This document shows, one piece after another, positions 38,201-46,800 of a stretch of 48,813 nt of DNA. This DNA comes from Candidatus Poseidoniales archaeon (GTDB lineage Archaea; Thermoplasmatota; Poseidoniia; Poseidoniales; Thalassarchaeaceae): positions 35,129 to 83,941 of the forward strand of contig QQSB01000005.1 in NCBI GenBank assembly GCA_003602515.1, read 5' to 3'. A model generated the notes under the pieces. The model did no database searches. It had not been told where the DNA came from and saw only the letters and a program-made list of their open reading frames with translations. Positions within the stretch are counted from its first letter, which is position 1. Each line of letters opens with the position of its first letter. A program made the translations under genes and the position numbers.

Positions 38201-39549
38201 CCCCAATTGGTTTCACTGCCACAGGTCCCAGTACCGTCATAGGAGATTGAGTTGTTTGCCAGGTATAGCCTAGATGCTGCTTGGATGGCGTATGAGTACA
38301 TCCCCGCAACCACTGGGGTCAAGGTGGTGTCGAAAATCGAGTTGTTCTCGGCAATGACGTCATAGGATCCACCCAGCCACAAACCAAAGTATCCCCCTAT
38401 TGGTCCGATTTCGTTTTCGTGGATATGGGCCTCGCTATTGTAGACGACTACACCAGAACCTTCCCCCGCGCCGCCGATATCGTTTTCTATCAATGACACC
38501 AGTGCACCGGCTGCTGCATAAACTCCCGCACCCTCAACCGTGGTTATTTCGTTGTCCGAGATTTGGAAGTCGAACGAGGTCCCTCCTACTGCCTTCTTTC
38601 CATTCAGATCGATACCATTGCAGTTCACATTTATCTGCGTGTTTGTCACGCTTCCTGCTGATGTGTAAAGTCCAATTCCAAAATCTCCTGACGAGATTTC
38701 GGCGTTATCTATCTCGATAAATGAGTCCTCGGCCCAGATTGTGGCCCGCCCGCCGTCCCTATTCCCGCACCCATTGTCGGTCCCGATGAGTGAAATATCG
38801 GAAAGCGCGAATGGGCTCACTGAGGATCCTGATGAATAAATCTGTAGTGCTGCTCCAACGATGCTCGTGCTCGCATCGGTCCCTACAACGAATTCACCGC
38901 CATTGAAGGTTGGTTGAGCAAGGTTGGTTGTCAGGACGCTGGAGGTGTTTATCTGGGTGAAAGAAAGTTCGGTAAGTGTGGGGCTAGCACCGTCTAGGAC
39001 AAGTGCGCCGTATCTGAATTCGCCTACTGCTGAGACATATTGGGGGATTCCCCATGCACTGTCGAACGTGACATATCTGAGACCGGTTTCAGAGAGATCT
39101 ATCGAACTTCTCATGAGTACTCCCTCGCTGCATGAAGGGTCATCTATCCAAATCTCTTGATTGCCAGAGCTCATCCCGTAGCATTCCCCGATTGCACTCG
39201 AATTTGTGGGTTCACTCCACCTGAGGGTAATTCGCATTGCGGGGCCTGCGTTTGAAGAAGCACCACAAGAAGACACTCCGGCGCACAGGCTTCCTCTTAC
39301 GTCTAGATGAGTGCCATTTGGGAACTCTATGGTTGCTCCGGGATTAATGATTAATTTGGCACCAGGAGCAATCGTCACATCTCCGGTCAGAGTGTGCACG
39401 CCGGCCCAAGTCTCAGTACCGGTAATTGTCCCCGTAGTAGTCTCATTTGAAGCGGATACAGTACCTGCGGGCAAGGCCAATGAAAGTAAAATGCTCAACA
39501 AGAATAGTCCTGTTAATGAGAATGACCGCAATTTTTCTTCCCGCGCCAT
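35287..39549 (-). CDS. Giant surface protein: beta-helix + metal-binding motif + Ig-like domains + TM + W-rich tail
   Basis: Signal peptide; 'LTGDVTIAPGAKLIINPGATIEF' and periodic beta-helix pattern; 'CSDGIDNDGDLDIDTADSSC'; TM 'WASIVGASIAAILALVALAYFTGFIGI'; tail 'HPGWLWDSSSEEWVPDPDFQ'. Confidence 0.85.
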   Translation of the reverse strand: MAREEKLRSFSLTGLFLLSILLSLALPAGTVSASNETTTGTITGTETWAGVHTLTGDVTIAPGAKLIINPGATIEFPNGTHLDVRGSLCAGVSSCGASSNAGPAMRITLRWSEPTNSSAIGECYGMSSGNQEIWIDDPSCSEGVLMRSSIDLSETGLRYVTFDSAWGIPQYVSAVGEFRYGALVLDGASPTLTELSFTQINTSSVLTTNLAQPTFNGGEFVVGTDASTSIVGAALQIYSSGSSVSPFALSDISLIGTDNGCGNRDGGRATIWAEDSFIEIDNAEISSGDFGIGLYTSAGSVTNTQINVNCNGIDLNGKKAVGGTSFDFQISDNEITTVEGAGVYAAAGALVSLIENDIGGAGEGSGVVVYNSEAHIHENEIGPIGGYFGLWLGGSYDVIAENNSIFDTTLTPVVAGMYSYAIQAASRLYLANNSISYDGTGTCGSETNWGGEFSCPVVHAYVTGVTMYDNIITAGGTADGIRAVGSLLDIQRNSFDVQKTGAVIKNYDSGYAGSQQFGSLAYFSENDWNQVETVYNVTKSSVTAQSEYIPSPPSGEFPVRLSWPDQEAWTDNEFQGAIIPTPVKDCNNCQNMTPRNFPLGVSMDNNSTVFTFADLTNLDLSKVKIATQPTHFAVQVSRAELVRFQTLIGGEKVSDALVIVEDALGNDLYRVNTGGDGFTPWVALPSNFHLDFRGLGGGDNPDGFADDEYEDSCSDGIDNDGDLDIDTADSSCDYSAGTREMSLYRYTAYRFGYGYYSGQFTLEENSLEETAHLENEAPTVRVTENDGHSFRRVVNITGSAHDGTLANSYLTDERAQWDQGGYVHAIQVRNPFTGSWEDAEYAIDTSGADEGEVTRFNRPFSSWYYNFDMTGLAGEGDYTFEFRAFDGIDYSPVVSRSIKLNTQAPSIFVTTPSSFSSHDEGSVVFDGYSQDPYGCPDNCNSDIGLVYMQISGPNYQVTSPVETNVDGTWDWVWDFSTRPRELTTYTFTIWASDSDFCNGDVDECQPVILTLTIDNRNSQPTISVNQPVSGTRISSSLDTKLSGVARDFDGGVTRVDLEVKDVSNDYVSVFETSTSEFSEDGIWEMDWDTTQLRHDAEYLLRFRSYDGIDYSSWSEVTIIADNPPNAGNNQPEFDSSGWQSEITLYCDSESNSVDKCTTAEIDLKEYFSDADSDIQFISVYNDTSIDSDDRHPLVVGVGTDGIARYDPADMLFFDDDMESWTLNNVIFIATDAWDSRVNSDPVTFRIVPLQFTIQEPDQSWVGEEQMAIYSGIGLPGKQVSVLIGGNPVNNTIVSEDGSWELGIPASRIKGDSSIPEFTYAGQTTEVGAISKGEPTPSSTNWASIVGASIAAILALVALAYFTGFIGIEIDEEDGEYKTPAQIPMDYGEGEGESKLERYDDHPGWLWDSSSEEWVPDPDFQ

Positions 39550-39624
39550 AATGCATCGGACTACATCTAGACAATTTAACCATAGGGCAAAGGAGTTTCA
39601 TCGATTATCTGCGAAACATATGTT

Positions 39625-40860
39625 TTATTGGTTTATTCCAAATTCAATTTCTACTTGCCTAGACCATTGTTGAGCATCAAGGAGCCCATATCCTTTCTTC
39701 GGGTCGTGATTATTTATCTGGCTTGATTCGGTCCGTGCCGAGTTTGCAAGGGCGATCTTGACCAAGTCCATTTCATGCTGGTCAATTATTCCGTCCTCGC
39801 CCTCTATCTGACCTTGGTACAAGGAGAGGATCAATGCAAGAGCCCCAGTCACCAATACAGTTGAGTCGCTGGTACCAGTTGAGAATGCATATGGGGGATC
39901 CCTGCCACTGTCTCTGCAAGACCAGAGGTCTACTCCGGGAGCGCTGATCTCTGGTTTCTGATTTGGGAATATTCGTTGCTCGCCTGTTTCTGGATCGTAT
40001 TGTGCACCTTCCGCACTATCAACCCACGGATCGCCATTTCTATCATGCGCCCCGACTGCAATCACGCCAGACAGACTGGCGGGAGAGGAGACGTCGGAAA
40101 GGTTCTGTTGTGGATCGCGATTTCCTGCCGCTGCAATAACGAAAATACCGTCATCTAAAGCCTCTCTGACGGCATCAAGAGTATCAGATGTTGCTGAGAA
40201 ACTGGACCCCGGTGCAGTCCCCAGACTTAGTGAAATAATGTCGGCATCCTGAGAAATTCGGCACCATCTAATCGCTTGTGAAACCATCCGCTCGTTAGCA
40301 GACTTGCCATCTGGCCCTAGAGAAATCGCAATAGAAAGAGAGACTCCCGGTGCGGCTCCAGTGAATGATCCGTTTGCAGCAAGAAGGCCAGCCATCAAAG
40401 TGCCGTGGCTATTCGTTCCAATGTCTCTGACCGGAGAGTCTTTTTCGCTGTAGAAATCACGGAATCCGGATAAGGTTAGATGCGATAGGTCGGGATGGGA
40501 GACATCTATTCCGGTATCAACCATGCAAACTCTGACACCTTCACCAAGGTTTCCAGATTCCTGTAGCTCCCTAATGCCGCTATCCTCGAAGGCCCATTCC
40601 GAATCCAGAACCTCTCCAATAAGTGAGTAAATTGAGGGATATAGGAGTAAGATAGAGGCCACTACTGCCGAGAATCCGACGGCCCCCCAAGGCCACAGGA
40701 ATCTAATTATTGGGCCCGTCAAGAACCTAAGCCCTCTAGCATCTTCATCACTGATTCCGTAAGACTCTCCCGGATAACCAGGCGCATCGCTGTCTACGGC
40801 AGTGAGTAGATTTGGGTCATCGGGCTCAGGCATCAATTCGAGACGCGAGATTCCACGCAT
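39625..40860 (-). CDS. Membrane-anchored S8 subtilisin-like protease
   Basis: N-terminal TM 'WGAVGFSAVVASILLLYPSIYSLI'; triad segments 'VCMVDTGIDVSHPDL', 'NSHGTLMAGLLAA', 'FSTGTSDSTVLVTGALALI'. Start set at MRGISRLELM (40860). Confidence 0.88.
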   Translation of the reverse strand: MRGISRLELMPEPDDPNLLTAVDSDAPGYPGESYGISDEDARGLRFLTGPIIRFLWPWGAVGFSAVVASILLLYPSIYSLIGEVLDSEWAFEDSGIRELQESGNLGEGVRVCMVDTGIDVSHPDLSHLTLSGFRDFYSEKDSPVRDIGTNSHGTLMAGLLAANGSFTGAAPGVSLSIAISLGPDGKSANERMVSQAIRWCRISQDADIISLSLGTAPGSSFSATSDTLDAVREALDDGIFVIAAAGNRDPQQNLSDVSSPASLSGVIAVGAHDRNGDPWVDSAEGAQYDPETGEQRIFPNQKPEISAPGVDLWSCRDSGRDPPYAFSTGTSDSTVLVTGALALILSLYQGQIEGEDGIIDQHEMDLVKIALANSARTESSQINNHDPKKGYGLLDAQQWSRQVEIEFGINQ

Positions 40861-40888
40861 ATTGCTCTCATGTGAGTGGCATTTAGTA

Positions 40889-43800
40889 TTAGAACGGGGC
40901 GCTAACTCGTCTACCTGGCCTTCTGGTAAAGTACAGTAGAGCTGCAACCAGCATGATCAGGAATCCGTATGCCAGATACTTCAGACTATCATTCTCATCT
41001 GAACTGGTCCAAAGTTGAGCCTCAAAGACGCATGAAGGCTTCCCTTCTGACCTCGGTGACGTACAAGACCGTGACTGTTCGTCCAACAATTCACCCTCAA
41101 TTGAGAAGACGATCCAGTACTTCTTGGACTCAGTAAACTGGGTATAGTCCATGGTGACGTAGAATGTCGATTCGCTCATTGCTGAGACTGATCCGCTGGA
41201 TGTGGAGTTGACTCCTACTGGGTTTTCACAGTCAATGTCAGAGCATAGTGTTGCCACTAGATTGACGTTTTCTGCATCTACATTGCCGCCGTTCGAGATG
41301 TTGACTGAATAGCTCTCTATTTGACCAAAGGAAGCGAATGCATTTCCTCCGAGGATCCTAGCCGTTTCACCATTTATGGCGAGAACTGGGGAGTCCATCT
41401 TCATCACAGTTGAGCCCGAGTAAGTATTGTTGTCCTGATCCGAAACAGTGAATGTTACCTCTTCGGTGTAAGAGGAAGGCAGTTCTGGTTCATTTGGGCG
41501 TACTAGAGTGAAGGTGGCGATTCCGTCAGAGAATGGGGATACTGGCTGAGTGGTCGGACCGGCAAATTGCCACCATTCTGAGCTATCGAATTCAAAGTAG
41601 AACAACTCGTCTGAGTTCCCAGTGTTCTTGAATGGGATCTCGATAGTCACGGCAGTTTCCTCGCCGCTGAAGTAGAGATTCTCGGGCTCATTGAGTTCGA
41701 TCCCGTTGTATTCTGGCACATCAACCCTCAATTCTATCTGAGTCGAGTAGCCTTGTTCAGTCGATATCTTGACCAAAACCAAATGTCCATCTGGGAAGTG
41801 ATGTGCAACTCCGACATTAGCTGGGACTACACGGATGTTGATTTGTTCGATAAGGTCTGAATCAGACAAGCCCAAGTCGAATGTCGCGGAATCAACCCAC
41901 CCTCCAGATGAATTCTGGAAATGGACATTCCAATCCAGTCCATCTGCGCCTGGAACTGTTCCAACGACAGTGTATTCGTCGAACGAGTTGTGGCCGTCGT
42001 ATTCAACTGAGATAGAGAACTCAGCATTCTGGTATTTACATCCTACAGCTGTGCTTGTTGGCAGGCCTTGCCCCAGTGGGAAGTCATCGACATCGTCAAG
42101 CTCGCCATCATTGTCGTCATCTGAATCTTCATTGTCGCCAATTCCATCATTGTCATTGTCTGAGGTTTCAGTAGAGTCGTTTGGGAAGGCATCTTCGCCA
42201 TTAATGACGCCATCGCCATCATCGTCGTTTGTGCAAGTGGTATCGATCTCTTCGACTCCAGCTCTATCGTCCCCTTGCACTGATACAGTGATACTCTGCT
42301 TAGAGACCCTATCGATACTGAGGGTGTTGATCGGGCTAACCTGTCCGGCTCTGATAGAAATTCCCTTTCCGCCGGAGTAGGATACGTTTCGAACGCCCTC
42401 GTTTAATTCGAAGCTACTGGATGTTTGCACCGTGCCCGGCAGTAGCAATAGAGTCAGTATGCCATCGCTTCCTAGCTCCTCGGACCACGAGATCGGGCCG
42501 TATTCTATGACTAGGTCATAATCATCAATCTCTGTAAGATCATGCGCACTACCATCGAAGGCCAACCAACTGGTCTCAAGCCTTAGGGTTCCGCCAACTG
42601 TGAGTTCTGATTCTACCGAACCCCCATCTACCCCAACTTCAAGGGGCTCGATGGAGATCAGCCCTGTGCATTCAGAGGCCTCGGATGTAGATGTTGCCAT
42701 TGTCACCCAACTGCCTGGTTGAATCATTACAGTCCACTCTCCAAGGGAGTTTCCGGATACTGATACGCGATCTCTCGAAATTCCATGAGATGGGATCATC
42801 TCAACTTGCCACTCGCCGCTAGAAATACAAGACTGGTCCAGATATGAGATGCTACCGGAGATTTCAACCTCTCCTGCCGAGATCTCGATATCCTCGATCA
42901 CCGAGGTTTCTCCGATTTCTACTAGTGAGGTTTGAGTACCGAAGCCGTCCCTCTCTACTGTGATATTCCATGAGCTTTGTACAGGAAGGAATGTGGACCA
43001 GCCACCGTCATTATCTGTAACTAGATGGTGAATTGGCGATTCAGCGTCCCCGGTTATATTTACAGAGGCATTTGAAAGTCCCTCTGAGAAACCTGGGGAG
43101 CCATCATCATCTAGATCCCAGAATACCTTTCCGCTGAGACTGACAAGTTTCTCTGCGGTCAGGAATACTTGGTGATTGGGCCCTACGGTCACACCTGATT
43201 CAACGAGAGAAGTGTTCTCCAATAGTGTCCTGACACCGTCTTGATTGGTCTGGTTAATCTCAACATTCCATGACCCGGGTACAAGCCTAATTTCAAGAGG
43301 CTGATCAAAACCTCCGATGGAACTAACGAATGATCCAAGGCCTTCCTCCGAGGAAATCTTGAGTTCGATCAACTCCGGTGATGCAACATCGGAAGTTGAT
43401 TGTAGGGTTACGGTCACAGAGGCAAGTTCGGCCGTCTGGAAATTCAATCTGGAACCAGCTGTTGATTGGGAAGTAGAAATCGATCTTCGCAATCCCTCGT
43501 ACACCCCTGGATTTGTCTCGAACTCATCCACAATTACTATCCAATCTCCCTCTTCGATATACTCGACCAATATTCCATCATCGTTGGTTGTGAAGGTTTG
43601 AATCCATCCATTTTCGATGCTCTCGAATTTAACTTCGTGGTTTTCGAGTAATTGCCCACTTTCATTCCTGAGAGTTATGTTAACCAACCATCTTGGCTCG
43701 AATCCTACAGAGCGCTTTACCGTAGAGGTAGAACCTATCTCAACTTCAAATATCTCGTTTGTGTCATACAGGGTATCGAATGGCTCGTCTGCAGAAGAGT

Positions 43801-46800
43801 TGGCCCTCTCGACTACTATTCGATACCTTCCAGGTTCAAGCGATATTTCCGCCAATCCTGTTTGGACCCATTCGGATCCTTCCATTGATACGGTGTAACC
43901 ATCACCATTTGGGGACAGGGGCTTTATCTCGAATGGGTATGAAACTGGGGTACCGTTGGACGCATTGTTATCGCCTGCATGATCGATGAAGAAGTCTATC
44001 TCTACCGTAATATTAGTTGGGAGGACCAGGAGCTCGACCATGGGTTCTGACGATGTGTTGACTTCCTTGACAACAGAATTGGCTGACATCTCATTGCCTG
44101 CTTCCAGTGTGAAAGACCAGTTACCGAGAGGGAGCAGCATGTCGAATCTTCCAAGATCATCCACTTCTTCTCTCCAAACGGCATCAGTTGTCCCATCCAA
44201 GTTGTTTGCTTTGGCAAAAACTGGGGCCCATCCTGAGAATCCCTGATTGTACGTGTTTCCTTCACGGTTGAGGCTTACTTCGCCCAGAACAATTGTTGAG
44301 TCTGTGAGCTCGATTGTGATATTCTCCATCGAATCAGTCACTTGGAAACTGGTACCGTTAGAGAAGAATCCCCCTGCCCCAACCATCCTTTCAACAGTGG
44401 CATGAACAAATGCCCCTTGGGGGAGAATGACGCTGAATTCCCCGAATGAATCTGTAATTGATTCAAGAGTGAAGCCATCCCATTGGAACAATATCTCCTG
44501 GTTTGTCACTCTGGATAATGGATCAGAGATATCGTCCCCCTTGACCGGTTTGTCGATAACAATACCAGTTACAACCTGGCTTACCAAGAACTCGAAAGAC
44601 TCAGTTAAATCAGCATCCCCTATGGCGACGCGCTGCCACAGTTGCTTCTGATCGCTGAGAGTGTAATTGAGTATCCAATTACCCGGATTCAATTCTGCAT
44701 GGTAAGACTTTGATGCGTTGTCGAAGACTGCTGTGACAGAGCTTCTGGAGATGTCCTCTGGGATGAATTGCAATTGCAGGTCATCAACACTAGTTCCGTC
44801 ATCGGAAAGGGTGAATGTAATGTCTGATGTCTGGGGCACTTCGGAAGGGAAGGAAACTAGAGTTACAAATCCGGATTCAAATGTGAATGCCTGAGAAATC
44901 TCTGGGAAGCCATCGTCATCAATATCTACCTCTGCAAGGTATGAGCCGGGCACTATTGGTCCGACCTCGAAAGATCCGCTTTCATCAGGAGTCACGAAGC
45001 ATGGCTGAGTGATGACTCCCTGGCACTCTTCATCGGAATCATCACTGGAGCCATTGATTGAGAAAATCGAAACCTCGCTAGACAATGGCCTGCCTGTGAA
45101 AATCGAGACAGTGCCCTTGACCGCCCCTCCGGTGATTGTTACCGGAGTCTGAATCTCTGAAGAAGTCAGAGGTACCACAAATGGTTCTGCGAGCTCCACA
45201 TGATCTCCTGTTCCGAAATCAACTGATACGATGTACTCCCCAGGTAGGGCGTCTACAATGTGGAATGATCCTGGTCTGACCATGGGCCCACTAAACGAAC
45301 CGTGTCCGGAGAATATACCAGTCCCATTGATTGTTCCAAATGTGGATAGTTCGTCTGAGGCAGATGTGGCGAAGTTTCCTGAACCGATGAATGTGGCTTG
45401 GGAAAGTTCCCTGGTAAATTCACTGACTCCCTCAGATGTGAACTTTCCAGAGCCGTTTGCTATACCATCCAAGAAATAGTGCCCTTCTTCGTTAACGCAG
45501 GCATCATAATCTTCGGGGACCGAATCTCCGGTGCAATCGGGGAAATCGCCAGATAGTGTGCCATCGATGATTCCCTTTCCAGAGAATTGCCCCTCTCCAG
45601 TAATGCTGTGGTTATCGAATACAGCTTGTGTGTGAGTACCTGTGAAGTCTTGAACGGACACTGCTCCCATGCTCTCCATTGTCCCCTCGCCTAGGAATGT
45701 AACCTCACCCGTTCCGCTGAACCTCAAATCCTCTCCAGTCATACTCCCATCAGAAGTCATGGCCACATAGGGTTGGATCTCTACCTCATCTGAAGATGGA
45801 GTTAGGATCACATTGGCAGAGAGAACAGGTTCTCCGTCGAAGTCAAGTTCTCCCGACCAAGAAAGTATTCCCGAAGCAGTTGACGGAGAAACCGATATTG
45901 GTGCCTGGATAACTGATTCGCCATTGCTGTGGCCATCTGAACCGGAAATGTTCACTATTGTTTCAGAAAGCCATGTTGATCCGTAGACGTTAGCCAGAAT
46001 TCCAGTTACTGGATTTACATCACGATTCTGAGATGTCTCCAAGAATAGCTCTGACATCAGGTTGGCGGATCCCGATAGCAGAGATTCTCTGGCCGCATCC
46101 AAGTCTGGTTCCCCGCTAAAAGCCGAGACTCTTATCTTTCCAGCAGGGGCTGAGAAAGAGAAGTGGCCATGCTCATCTGCTTGGGTCGTCCCTATGGGTA
46201 TCCAGTATGTCCGGGAGTCATTGTCTACAACATTTCCATCCTCGTCTGCAGACTCATCTCCGCTGAAAGCATCCCTCTCAATCAGAATCCTCGCATTAGG
46301 AACTGGTCCCACCCCTTCCAATGTGACGGTGCCCTGAAGTGATGCCCCGCTGTAGTATTTCAGGATCTTAACATTCCTATTGGAATCATAGATTGACCCA
46401 CAGTACCTGTCCACCTTTCCGGTTAGTACGAACTCGGAATCGTTTGCAGAAGATGAAGCGGGAGAATTGATCGATAGGGTCTCATCCTCGGGGTCATAAT
46501 TGCTAGTTAATGCGTTAATTGGAATTACTCCCTCTTCAACTTGAGTCATCTTCCAAGGCCCTCCTGATTGGATCTGGGACCACCCTGATGAGAGGCTGTC
46601 TGCCGAATTAAGTGAGACATCGGACAATTGAGAGTCGCCCGCCACTGTTGATGCAGAACCGGTAATCTGGATTTCTTCGCAGGAAGTCCCATTTGTAGGG
46701 TCATACCAGTTTGATAGTACAAAGTGGTTCATCATTGCTCCAGGGAGCGCCATTGCCCCCTGCAAATAGCTCCCGGGCGTCCCTGTGAGAGAGTTTGGCA

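Noticed and set aside
42060-42240. Frameshift or assembly join within the OST fusion
   Set aside because: The reading frame is continuous and compositionally uniform across the Asp-rich stretch; nothing in the sequence itself indicates a join, though reads should be checked.
41835-42380. 181-aa plus-strand Ser-rich ORF
   Set aside because: Antisense to the Asp-rich TSP3 coding region (GAT/GAC read backward gives ATC/GTC/TCA/TCG codons); composition artefact.
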